Positions 47,111 through 59,151 of a stretch of DNA of 64,000 nucleotides are shown in pieces. The notes under the pieces were generated by a model. The model did not search any database. It was not told where the DNA came from and saw only the letters and a list, made by a program, of their open reading frames with translations. Numbering within the stretch: position 1 is the first letter of the stretch; every line of letters begins with the position of its first letter. The stretch is from Nymphaea colorata (Eukaryota > Streptophyta > Magnoliopsida > Nymphaeales > Nymphaeaceae). A program made the translations under genes and the position numbers. The stretch lies in NCBI RefSeq assembly GCF_008831285.2, contig NC_045147.1, positions 19,410,581 to 19,474,580 of the forward strand, written 5' to 3'.

Positions 47111-49395
47111 CACGCAAACAAGGGTCTGCTCTTGAAAAGTATTTCAAACTGTTGAAAAAATAGTTTGAATTCATTTTCTTATATGAGTTGTTTGGAATCT
47201 ACGGCATAAATGATTTCTATTTACTTATTTTCCTATATATATATATATATCATAGTCACAAAAACATATTTTCTTCAAAAAAATGCGATAAATAAATTAG
47301 CAGTTCAAAACTTTTAAAAAGGTCATTTTTTAAACGTTAAAATGAAAAAAAGAGGCAAAGTCGTGTTTTTAATGCATTTTTCATGTTTGTTCCTTTTTCC
47401 TTTTATACTTTTTTTCACTTTTTTAATGTCAAACTGTTTTTTTTTTGTTTTTTTTTATTTGTTGCAAATTTACGTATTTTTTATGCTTGTATTATTAATT
47501 GTTTACTTATTTTCTTTTCTCCTCATTTTTAGTTTTAATTTTTTTTAAAAATTTATCATATTTTTCTCATTTTTTAAAGTTGGCATACATTTAAGGGACA
47601 CCAAATCTATGTTCAACTTTCTCTCTCCTCTCTCTCATTCCGCTCTCCCTCCCTCTTTCTCTTCTTTGTCTCTCGTGAAAGCCATCAGCGGCAGACTGGC
47701 TGGAAGGCATCGCGCCACTAAAGTGCCACTGGCGACAGCAGAGGGAGCTGCCCTTGCTTAGCCCTTCCCCTAAGGGGTTATGGTAAAGATCCATTTTGCA
47801 AATAGTTATTTCATTAAGTGCTCCTTATGCAACCACTTGATTTTTTGGTGCGTTGTTGTCCTCGTCAATTATGTCGGTGACGATATCGTCATCGGGGATC
47901 AAAAGGTAGCTCTATGCTATAGAAAGTGTGTCGCGTGGGTTTTTATCAAACTACACTGACGTCATTTTCATTTCGAAGCAACCATCACGTCACGTCACGA
48001 CAAAGCCCTATGCTCCTATAAAAAAGAAGAAGAAGAATGGTTTTCTTTCAAGAAATTGCAACTTTTCCATTCAGAAGCACTTTGAACGATTTGTGTGAGG
48101 TCAGGACTAATTTTTTGAAAGGTAAGGACTAATTGCAATTCAATATTATTAGTACTTATTATACCAAAAAAATGTCATTAGTACTCACTTTACCAAAAAA
48201 AGGTGAAGACTAATTTCTTGAATTGGAACACTATCGTGAAGTGGCCGCCCTTGCGCAATTTGGGTCAGATACTTAGGCATTACCAAATAGAGGTGATGAT
48301 CCTGAAATAAGATCGAATCTGAGGTCCTTAACCCCATGAGTCCAGTTATTGGCATGGAAGCTAGGTGCTAATCGAAGGTATATACCAGACTCAGGTTCAG
48401 AGCTACATTTTAGGAGAACACAGGCCATATTCGGATCATAATCAAGAACCTCGCGGTGACTCTAGTTGGTTCCCTGCCCACCCAAGAAAGACAAAGTGGA
48501 AATGTAAACGTACATGACAATAACATGCTTTCTCGATGCTGCCGTATTGCACCACAAATTTAGATTTTGGACAATCCTTTGCTATTAGATGGAGAGATGG
48601 ACGTGCCAAAGACTGGACCTCAATTCCGTTTCAAATAAATATCAATCGGACTCAAACTCGGATTTTAGTTTCGAATCAACATCTTATATGCAACATCCAC
48701 ACATTTCCAAAGTCAGCTCCTAACATATCATATTCGGATTTGGGTTTGCGTTTTAAAGTCGAATTCCACGTTGAATGTGAAAATAAAAGTCCAATCCAGA
48801 ACATATTATTTATATGATGAATTTAAAAGTCATGTGACTCTGGTATTACACTTTTTTCATTTGAATTTGATTATGAATTGGAATTCAAACACGCGAACAT
48901 CCATTCAAGGACGGAATTCGCACGAACCTATGCGGAGAGGAAGTGAAAGAATCTCCTCCGCCACATTGCAAAATATTAGACTATAGTTACTTGTACATAT
49001 TTGCAAAAATTGATTCCTATCCCTTGCAAGAGTTGAGGCGAAGAGCAGTGCCTATCTTCTTCCTCTACTCATAGCTCGAGTTTGTAAAGGACACTAGTTC
49101 GAGTTGGATGAACTCGACTCGTGTTAGTAGAAAGATGAGATCATGTTATTTGAACAATCCTTTTATGTCCATCTACTCTCTCGTTTCCTTATGCAACTTA
49201 TTGAAATAAGAAAGGCGAATCTAACTTTCACGTTTTGCAACACCATGGAGAAGTGGATAAAGATTTTGTTAACTCAGGAAGAAGACGAGCATGAAATTGT
49301 TAAATTACCTTTAAGACGAAGATGAACGTAGAAAGAAACCCTGCTTTTAAGAGTTAGGGTCGTACAAGAAACGTCCGCTTCGTTCTGCAATTTCG

Positions 49396-49424
49396 TCACC
49401 GTTCATCTTCTGAATGGACGGTGA
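49396..49424. repeat. Near-perfect inverted repeat upstream of the F-box gene
   Basis: TCACCGTTCAT pairs with ATGGACGGTGA around a 7-base loop, with a single T.G pair. The half-word CACCGTCCAT occurs again near 49468-49480, and its complement ATGGACGA near 49490. Confidence 0.6.
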
Positions 49425-49771
49425 TACTCCACAAAGTACGCACGTAAGGCTTCTTTAGTGAGTTCGGCACCGTCCATCGTAGGAAACCAATGGACGAGAT
49501 CGGAGGGCGCCTGTTTCCAGTTCACCGCGGCACTCAAGACGCCGTCTCTGAAAGCGAATGATGCGTTTCAAGGAATTGGGTCTTCCCCGATTTCCGGCAA
49601 ACCAGAAGGGTTTTGCCGAATAACGAAGTTCCCGCCCGTGCGGGTGACCTGGGGCGTCTTCTGATCGCTTTTCTGAGGTAACAAGGCAAAGCTCCTTCTC
49701 TTTGATGAGTTGCAGAAGCCTAATTTCTGGTTTTGATTCTTCAGCAATTTGTTCTCTTCTCGACACCATCC

Positions 49772-50869
49772 ATGTCGACCGGCCAGAATTGCATCTTCCC
49801 AGATGATGTTATCATTCAGATTCTTGCAAGACTGCCCGTGAAATATCTGTTTCGATTCAAATGCGTCTGTAAGTTATGGTGTAGACTACCTTCGGAGCCG
49901 TATTTTGTTCGTTTGTATGATGAGTTGTCCTCTTCTAGAATCGGGGTATTGCTGGAAATCGTGCAATCATCCACCATGTATCCGAATTTCGTCTATATGG
50001 ATGGATTAAACGACACTGGCGAGTTCACTTCTGAATTCATGGGGGATAGAATCAAGATTCGAGCTTCCTGTAATGGGCTGTTGTGTTGTGCCAGCGTTCC
50101 TAATAGAGGAGTGTATTATGTGTGTAACCCTATGACCAGACAATGGATTACTCTCCCTAGGACTAGAAAGAGGCCGGTTAGCCGGTATCATCCCGATGAT
50201 GAGTCCACCTTGGTGGGATTGGCTTTCGATCCGCCTGATCAGAAATTCAGTGTGGTTTTGGCCGGATTCTATCGCCCTTTTGGTCGGAGAGCCCTGGATT
50301 GCTTGGTCTGCCAGGTTTTTGATTCGGCAACTAATTTGTGGACACGGTCGATTTTCTCGCATAACGACGAATTCACCCATATGAATAAGAACCAAGCCGT
50401 CTACGCATATGGTGCTCTCCACTGGTTGACATATAGATCTTCATATGTTCTTGCGTTGGATTTGGAGAAGGGGACGTGGAGGAAGGTTTCTTTGCCAGAT
50501 GCTCTTTTGGGTTCTTGCAATTCCAGAATTTACTTGTTGGAACTGGAAGGATCCGTGTCTATAATTCAGATTACAGAAGGTATGATGGTGATATGGTTGC
50601 TGAAGGACTATGTGAATCAGATTTGGATGGTGGCTGATAGAATTAGCCTGAGGTGTGTCAAGGCATTCATGTCTAGCATTTTTCCTATCAGCCAAAGCAG
50701 AGACTGTGTCTTCCTAGCTACCCAAAAACATGTTCTGCTGTACCATCGGGAGAGTAAAGTGTGGAAAGAGCTGTTTTCGGTGAAGAATACCATAGCATTC
50801 CCCTTGTGGTTCTCCGCTCATGCTTACAGAAGGACTCTGTTTTCTTGTCACCAGAGCCTGGACTCATAA
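49772..50869 (+). CDS. F-box protein with F-box-associated (FBA) region
   Basis: Intronless frame of 365 residues. The F-box is at residues ~8-48: F-P-D-D-V-I-I-Q-I-L-A-R-L-P-V-K-Y-L-F-R-F-K-C-V, then C-K-L-W. The rest matches the plant FBA pattern: S-C-N-G-L-L-C around residue 96, V-C-N-P-M-T-R-Q-W, L-A-F-D-P-P, V-F-D-S-A-T-N-L-W, G-A-L-H-W-L and a L-D-L-E-K-G-T-W block. F-box proteins are the substrate-choosing part of SCF ubiquitin ligases: the F-box binds the Skp1-like subunit and the FBA region binds the target, which cannot be predicted. ATG 49772 is the first in frame; upstream codons contain only TTG. The gene is intact, with no close relative in the window. Confidence 0.9.
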   Translation: MSTGQNCIFPDDVIIQILARLPVKYLFRFKCVCKLWCRLPSEPYFVRLYDELSSSRIGVLLEIVQSSTMYPNFVYMDGLNDTGEFTSEFMGDRIKIRASCNGLLCCASVPNRGVYYVCNPMTRQWITLPRTRKRPVSRYHPDDESTLVGLAFDPPDQKFSVVLAGFYRPFGRRALDCLVCQVFDSATNLWTRSIFSHNDEFTHMNKNQAVYAYGALHWLTYRSSYVLALDLEKGTWRKVSLPDALLGSCNSRIYLLELEGSVSIIQITEGMMVIWLLKDYVNQIWMVADRISLRCVKAFMSSIFPISQSRDCVFLATQKHVLLYHRESKVWKELFSVKNTIAFPLWFSAHAYRRTLFSCHQSLDS

Positions 50870-50889
50870 ATCTCATAAAGAGCAGCTGC

Positions 50890-50941
50890 ATTTCTCCGAG
50901 AAATATGAGTTTGCTATTTCTCCGAGAAATATGAGTTTGCT
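50890..50941 (+). repeat. 26-base tandem duplication in the F-box 3' UTR
   Basis: Positions 50890-50915 are repeated exactly at 50916-50941, 21 bases after the stop codon. Each copy holds the small inverted word TTTCTCCGAGAAA. Confidence 0.85.
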
Positions 50942-53900
50942 GCAGTTGGATCGTCTGGAACACATTGTACATATAAGTGTAATAAATTTTTTCACTGCTT
51001 CCCTTTTTCTCTTCCGAAAAAAAAAAAGAAAAAAGAAGACACAAGCAATCACTATGTAAATTACATTTTCCCTTGTAATTAACCTCGTCTTTTCTAAACA
51101 TGGCAGGCATCGCTATGCTCACCTTTGATGTTCTAAATTTCTAATATCTCCATTGGTGTAAGGTCTTCTTAAATTTGCATTACAGTTATTTTGTGAGCAA
51201 TGGTTCTGCACCTGGGTGGGTTTGTGTTTCTGTAGGAAAGAAGTTTAAAAGAAAAAATTCCAGATTTGAAATTTCTTCACGATGATTCAATGACCCATGT
51301 TCATGGAGTACCAAATCTACCGATCATGAAAATTTCGTTTGGGCCTCTTTGCAAATCATTCAACTTTTCTAATTGGGTTTTTAGTTTTATGTTTAGATAA
51401 CTTCTAGTTATATGTTTATAGGAATATGAACATAAATTGTAGGTTCAGCTCTATTTATTGAAGTCTTCCTTAAGCGTAGCCATGTACAGTAGGTGATGCA
51501 ACCGATTTACTAGAAATTCAAGACCTAATAACCGACATTGTCTGTAGAAAGCTCGTAGAAATAAAGAATCACATAAGAGTCATTCTCATCCAAGGAGGTG
51601 GGATATACTCAGCATGCAAATGGAAAAAGAAATTCTTTAGTCAGAACTATGTCTGGCAGTTGTGGTTATTGTAAGATGATCATGGTTGCAGTTGAAGGTG
51701 ATGAGTTAACTAGTATGTTGGTCGTCGGGACATCTACTTCTCCTTTTATAGACCCTCCATGAGTGCTGATGCCTTCCTGGATCATCCGCGAGAAAAAAAC
51801 TAGAATATGTTTGCCTGAGAAGATGACAAGTAGCATGGACGATTGCCAAAACATTTTCAGAGGGGTATCATTTGGTGGGATTTTGATAGAACTTGCACTG
51901 AGCAAATGGCCAAGCCTTGGAGGCCATACAAGTGCAATTGCAGGGCGGTACATCCTTTTCTGATGGCTTGAAGATTTCTTGCAATTGATCTATGAGAACT
52001 TAGGAATAAGCTCTCTTCTTTCTCCCCCTGTATTTTCAAAAATTTTAGAACTATTATTTTTCTGAAAGACCCTTATGCCCTTATAAATCTGCAGAATATA
52101 TGGACAGGCCCCCCACCCCTTTAAATTTGTAAAAAATATGAATGGTTCCTCCCCCTTTTTTTTTTCCTGGCTCGGCTACTGCTTGGATGTTAAGGTTATG
52201 TGCAGGATTTCATCTAAGCACTGGCCACACATGCATTTATGCATTTCTCATCAGGCTGCACGCTTTTTTATTCTGTAACCACTGGTGCATCTTGTTAATT
52301 GTTTTAGCAATTCCTTGTGGACTTAGGGCAACAGAAACTAGTGGAGAAACTTTGTGGCATCTAACTTTTTACATGCACATATTGCTATTGGCAAAGGAAC
52401 CAGGACAATTGCTTTAATAGCAGGAACTTCTCTTTGTGACTTCTTTCAGATTTATTTATTATCTTCTTGATAGTCTCCTTGAGATCCTTTTCAAATTTGA
52501 TGGAACATTTCTTATTGGCTTTCTAACATTTCGAGATGCCATGTGAGGACAGTTAAAGATTTGATTAAACTGATCCAAATGAGCCACTTAATTGAGCTCC
52601 CACTAGTTTTCTTCTTTTTTTGTTGAGAAAAAAAGTAGTAGCTTTTTTGGATGTTAATTTCTGTGACCAAATGTGTCAGAACTAGCTCTTTTGACATGGT
52701 TCTTATATTTATTTGAAAACCAACCATGAAAAATTTTACAGCTTGTACGATTCTTATTTACACATCAGAGTTACATGATCTAATATCCTCCACTATGTTA
52801 TTGGGTATGGGGGTTGCATCCAGGGGTTGATTTAGTCGAGAAAGACACTTGCAGATATGATGTTCAGAGGAATTGGAACCTGTAATTACCTCATGGGTTT
52901 CAATTGTGTTAGTTTTGCAAGTGTCTTTTAGCTAAGTAACAGCAGAAGTGATCTCCATAACCCGTAACCTTGAAAGAGACTAGTGTGCAGTGTGTGTGTG
53001 TGTGTGTCCCCAAATAGTGGTAGTGTATGTGCATAACTAAGGAGTTCTCAGCATAACCCGTGACATGTTTTGGCTGTTTTTGTTCAATTCATGTGCATAA
53101 CTGAGGAGTTCTCAGCATATCATTGTCAGCTTTGCGTGATGTGCTGCAAGAATAGTTGGATTTGACTGCCTTGCCTTGTGGGTATCCTTCATTTTTTTCC
53201 TTCTTGCTCTTTTGTTTCCTAGAACAGTTCGTTATTTTTGTCTTATTATTCGTCTATTTTGACATGTATACATGGTCTTCAATATCCCATGCAGGTATCA
53301 TCTGATCTGTGATGCAGCATCAGTTACCCACATTATTTTAGTTTTTACCAAATGATTGCTTTCTAAAATATGAGACTAAATTTTTTTTAGGTTTCTTCTA
53401 AATTCCTGTTTGTTTATTTAAATATTCTTCTTTCTGAAGTTGTACTGAAAAATCGTTGCTGGTTCCTGCAAAAAAATGACTTTGTCAAAGTTTTCTAGAA
53501 GATATTTTCTGAACACCTGCTTTAACATGTGTGCATATATTCCATCAACTTTTAGTTTTCAATCTTCCATGGAATGCCTTTAGTTGACGTGTTATTGTCT
53601 TTCCCTGGCATCCGTGGGTCGCTTTTTGTATAACCTTGCATTTTTCATGTTTGGAATTAGTACTTTTTATTCTTATATGCACTGTGCCCTTTATTTCTTC
53701 CATGGTGCCTATACATCTCTTATTGCCCACTAGCCACCATTGGTTCTTCATTATTCTATTCATATTCTCTGCTCAGGTGCTGCAATTAACATTTGGTGAT
53801 CTTCATGCCTTACCTGCAGATAGCATCCATGTAGGTCGAGGTAACAAGCACATTAGTTGTTTCAATGTGAAAATCTTTTCTCTCCACGCTTGCTTACGTA

Positions 53901-56900
53901 GCATTAACTATTTTTTCACCAAATTTTACGGATTTTGTCAAATGCCTGATCAATTCAGGGAAAAACAAACAAGAAAATTCCGTGTAGGGTGGTTACACAC
54001 ACAGGTCCACAAGATGCCAAGAATGCAAAGGTTTCAAATGTTCTTGTCCAATTTTACAAGCGTACTTTGCCTTGCTGTTATCTGAATGAATATGTGATAC
54101 TGCAGAAACAATAGGTTCTACTTTGTTTTGGTAAAACGTTTGGTATGAGGACATCTAGCTTATAGGTCTCTGCTCTCCACTTAAAAATCGGTTGCTTCAT
54201 CTGCTGCACCTGGTTTACGTTTTTATTTATTCAACTCGAGATCCTCCGTTTCCGCTTTCATCTTCCAGGGAGATTCGTTTGTTAAAGTACTTCTAGATTT
54301 CAATAAGAACTGATAAATTAGTAGTGGAGCAGGATCTAGGAAGTGGACTTTTTGAAACATCGGAACAGCATATGTTTCGTCCACTTCTTTTAATGTGAAC
54401 GTCAATGGGTTTGTTTTCAGAGCTTCAAAAGGTTCTTTTTGGTATTGAGGAATGAGATGCAGCAATGCTCTCACTGGGGCTGGCAGTCAGGTGAAACTCC
54501 AATTAGTTTGATTCTTGTGGGTGTTATGCTTTTGAGCACACTATACTAGTTGATGTTGATACTAGTTGATGTTGATGTGAACCCGTTAACTACGGGCAGG
54601 CATAAGGGAGCAAAACTGCTCGTGAGGGACAACTTGTACAACAATGAAATTGTGCTAAATGCGATCCTTGGCTTGCCACCCCCTGTTAGCACTTTCAAAA
54701 GGAGTCTTAATCAGAGTACTTGGAAGGCCGTTTTCAAAAGAAGAAAACATTAGCTCAAACCTGGCTCGCAGCATTTAAACAGAAATATACTTGACAGATA
54801 TATGATGTCTGCTAATTTTGCAGCTTGGTTCAAGAATAAGTTGCATCTGTACATAGTCATCATCATGTTGCAAGGGTTCATGGGACCATGGGGGCCTTAA
54901 TTCCAATCTCTGTCACATCAATTATCCTTGTTGGCATGATCAAATTGTTGCTGTAACCGGCAGTACATACAATTAAATGTAATTCCGTTCGTGGTAGGGA
55001 GTTCAAGATTACCATGTCATCATAATTGGAGTCTTCTGGACCTAACTTTCAAAGGTAATTTCACCTGCATTTGCCGAGGATGAAGCTCTTTTCATACGGA
55101 AAAGAAGGAAACCTTTATCTTGCCTGCTACCTATGTCTGTGGTTTCATGTGCGATGAGATCGCACCCGGTCAGTCACATGTAGATCTACCTAGAGAACCA
55201 ATAAAGTTGAAACAAGGTGGAAACATTATATCGACAGATCAGGATTCTGTTAATATTCATGATTCACAAGAAACGCCATGCAAACATGTATGCAACTGGT
55301 CAACTTTTAACATATTTATAAATAACCGATTTAAAATTTGAGAAATTACAAACAAACACACACTTCGTAAACGAAAGACAATCAAATATATTTAAGAAAA
55401 CCATTTTATCCCCAACAAAAAGTACCTTCAAACCAAGAGTTCTATCCAAATCAGCGATTTGAATTGAATCCATGGCATACCTATTCGATTCTATGGCCAA
55501 TTCAAAAGTGTCAGGTGTCAGTTTGATGTCACAGAACTTTGTCAAACAAACTTATGACATCTATGAAGAAACGGAAAGATAAAGTAGGATGTAAACGAAG
55601 GTACTGAATGCACCCATTCTGAGCTTCATGTAATTCTTACCGACGAACTTGTCAGAGCTGGAGGCATCAAAATACCTTGGAAGCTGTTTCGAAGCTCTCA
55701 TTGTTTTAAAACTCCATAACTTAGAAAATCTCATTTGGTCATTCAACTAAACTGATCCAAGCTTGCATCTTACCTGTTCGTTTATCGGTAACCCTAATAT
55801 GCCATGCAAATTGCAAAAACGAACTAAGTGATCGGGAGTTACCTCTAGTGGCGTTTTGAAACTTAAGTTACTGTTTATGTTGTTAATTTAAATGGCTATT
55901 GGTATGTCCTAGTCAGTTTATTTAGAGATTATTTGGGTGCTGAAAACAGATGTAGGAAGCACCAATGGCGCCCTTAGGACAACGTACGTGTGACTTCATA
56001 CAAAAAATTAATTCCGCCTCTTCTTCTTTTCGTTATCATGGAGTTCACCTTTCTGTAATTGACCTGAAAAAAGTGTCTGAATACTATGATTCTATATGTA
56101 ATATATCGCGATCACTACATCTAAGAATTGGGCCTCCATATTATTGGTACATAACATTTTGATATCTATAACATTGCCAAACAACGAGGAATATACATCT
56201 TCGTGGCATTTTAGCACATATATAGCCTTCTAGACATGCACAGACATGCTTGTATTCCAAGAAACATTCACCAGTATGTGTGTCCCAAAATTGCAACCTG
56301 TGTCACAAATCCCATTGAGTTATGCCTGTTAAGGTGGCGAGCCAATGAGTCCTCCTCCTACTGCCTTTAGATCAACCCGTCAAAGCAGAGGATCATCCTG
56401 CATAAGGAGGTTTAATTGTTTGTGTTTTCCAATACTTAGAAACATGAAAGAAATATTATTATGAAACTATTATTATTGTTATGAATGTAAGCATGCATGT
56501 TTTGCAAGACCAGCCATTATATATCCAAATTATTCTTTGGAATCCATGTTATATTTCCTAGCAGAACATGACTACCATTCTCGGAAACCACCGTAGCATC
56601 GGTTCCAAGACCTGGTTCCTTCAGACCTTCATGGGAGTTGGACACGTTATCCAGCTGCAAACATTCTCGTTCTAAAATTTGAAATTGCATGATCAAATCC
56701 AAGGCGAAGTACCAAACGAATAAAAAATGGCTAAAGATTGTGATATTCCATATTTTCTAGGCGCTGAGTCATTTTGTCTCTCTAATTATACCACAACACC
56801 AAGCGGCTCGTTTTTTTCGATCCTTAGACGTGGGAACTTTATGGTCAGATCCTAAGCAAGCCAATCAATATTAAGAGCGAGAATGATCAGGTGCGACTTC

Positions 56901-57200
56901 GACTTTAGTTCCTCTGCCTCTCTCTAGACAAAATTCGTAGACATCATCATTCTAATGCAAATCGACCAAGAAACAGGCTCTATTGGAAATTCCCGTTTTC
57001 TCCTCCGCCAATGCTTCGCCCTGCGCAGTCTCATTTAAGAAAAAAAAAAAAAAAAACTCTTCCCACAACTAAATGCAAGAAATGCTATTAATTTTCCGCC
57101 CAAGGCAATGATAGAAAAGAAATAGTTACAATTGGATGATGAGAACTAGGCGGGCTACAGTCTTGTCCGCATGAAGGGGTAGCATGACTTTGGACTTATT
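50942..57200. other. Gene-poor stretch after the F-box gene
   Basis: No supported gene. A TG microsatellite lies near 52989-53007, and a ~27-base word recurs at 53028 and 53091. Frames at 51666-51963 and 53636-54085 have no recognisable domain. Confidence 0.5.
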
Positions 57201-57375
57201 CTGAAAAGTTTAGGGGATGAGAAGTATCGCGCCCTTCTCAATAGGCCCCAGAATTTCTTCTCCCATATCACTATCCACCAAATCCCCAACTTCGCTCCGT
57301 TGTTGGTGTACGAATTTCTGCTACGTGGCTACCTCTTCTTTCTGTTTCTTGGACCCTCATGCGCTTCAATTCGAG

Positions 57376-58096
57376 GTATGTATTCCTTTACTTCTTATTC
57401 TGTGCAAGTTAATCTATTATTCTTGATTTTCCTCATGTGGGTAGTGCATGTTCTGGCTGTTGGATCTCTAATCTTCATTTTCGCAGCCACAGTCTTGGAG
57501 TAGAATAATTTTGATCGCTACCATCATTATAGTTGGTTTGATTCATCCGGAATTTGTTCTGTTTGTGAATGGGCAGGTCGGTATTAGGTTAATACCGTTT
57601 AGAATTTCTTGCGCTTGTTGATTTTTCAGAGGGACATCAAAGATTGGCTATCTTTGGTTCGCTTTCGTTGTTTCGTCATCTTCCCTTTCTTCTTCGTTTT
57701 ATCGATCAGTTTTTGCTGTGAATGGCTTAGACTTGCCATAGGATGTTGTTCATGGATTTCTTATAATAATGCTGCCGCAACGTTTTAATTTTCAAGCTGA
57801 TAAATACTTGATGTCCTTTCTTGAGGCTTATCTTTCATGCCGATTTCTGGAAAGAGACATAAAGGCTGTCAATCTTTAAACTGCCTGACACATACATCTG
57901 AAAGGTTTCCCGCAGTGATATTTTTATACGGTGAGGTGTTTGTGTTTCAAACAAAAGAATTTCATCATCCAATTGAACGAGTTTCATTGAACGCATGAAT
58001 TCATTGAGGGAGATGTCACATGGACGTGGGGTGTGGGTGTGGATACGGGTGCCAGTGCGGCACATCCAAAAAAGATTGGTGCGGGAGTGGGGTGAG

Positions 58097-58135
<39 letters not shown>

Positions 58136-59014
58136 TTGTTTCTGAACTTAATTTGCCCTTTTTATTACTATACATAATGAAAAAGAAGGAAAGAGAGAAA
58201 AAAAAGGAGAAAAAAAAAATTAAGGGAATGACATAGGGTGCAGTTGGGTGCGAGTCAGAGCTGTACCTGCAGCCTTATTGTGCCACATCGACTCAGGTGG
58301 TGCACCTTTTTTGAAGAGTCCGTGTGACATAGAGTATCATTTTACCAAAAAAAATAACCAGATGGCATAACAAGGCAGTTTGTGTCAAAACCTCAACGCA
58401 AACCTGGCCTATTCTTGATACCAATGGAACAGATTAAGATAGAAAAGCACAATTATTATACATGTGACAAAAAGTGTGAAACGCTGAACCAGTATATTTA
58501 CATAAGGGAAGTAAATATATATGCAACAGGTTGACCTGATATGCACAGGTTCCACCATGTGAGTGACTGAAATTTGAATTTCCTTGCAGACCAAAACTGC
58601 ATTTGTAATGACATTGTGCTTGCTTGTTATCCATAAGGAGGTAATTCCCAAAAAATTATGAAGATGCTTCATTATTGATTGAGGCAGTTTTGGGTTGCAC
58701 GTTGTGGTCTTTGTTTTGGCATGTGCCTGTTTGGTTGGGTTCTCTTGAAGCATTTGTGTAGGTTATTGTGCATCTAGGCTGTCTTTTAACGACTGATTAT
58801 TAACTTTCTCTGTTGTCCGAATGACATGTCATAAATTTCCTAGCTTTCTTAAGCATCATAGTCTGTTATGTTGTTGCTGAAATGTTGTCTATGCTCTTTC
58901 ACTTTTTCCTTTTGAAGGAGGTATTTGTGTTAGTGATAATCTATGTCTAATAATCTTCTTTTTCCTATTATTGTTTAATAGTTAGTGAACCTTTCTCTTG
59001 GCCTCAATTTTCAG
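57376..59014 (+). other. Likely 5' leader intron of the J-domain gene
   Basis: A good donor (GAG then GTATGT) lies at 57375/57376 after a pyrimidine-rich leader, and an acceptor TTTTCAG ends at 59014. The intron would join a leader exon starting near 57220 to the coding exon. It holds a TA microsatellite at 58099-58133. The model rests on splice signals only. Confidence 0.4.
58099..58133. repeat. TA microsatellite
   Basis: About 17 uninterrupted TA units, followed by A-rich sequence at 58190-58222. Confidence 0.9.
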
Positions 59015-59015
59015 G

Positions 59016-59110
59016 ATGCGATTTGTTTTGGCACTTGTGGCTGATATGCACTCTTCCTACGCAAATTATTGGTAACATACAAGTAAAGGATGCCAGAAGA
59101 AATTAGATAA
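59016..59110 (+). promoter_or_regulatory. Two upstream ORFs in the leader of the J-domain gene
   Basis: ATG 59016 opens 19 codons ending at TAA 59073-59075. ATG 59090 opens 6 codons ending at TAA 59108-59110. Both precede the main start at 59152 if the leader is spliced at 59014. Confidence 0.4.
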
Positions 59111-59151
59111 CCACAGATACAATAATTTGCTAAAAACACTGTCTAGCTTTC

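Larger units (their letters stand above)
41851..49390. other. Long gene-poor stretch
   Basis: No gene that I can support. The sequence is AT-rich, with poly-T and TA tracts. At 44850-45190 and 48600-48900 it is built of loosely repeated words of the GATTTGGATTC kind, probably decayed repeats. The part 46000-46830 has more balanced composition and broken frames that could be an old gene or transposon relic, but no domain is recognisable. Confidence 0.5.

Noticed and set aside
51666-51963. Frames on both strands after the F-box gene, considered as an extra exon.
   Set aside because: The F-box frame ends with a normal stop, and no domain is visible here.
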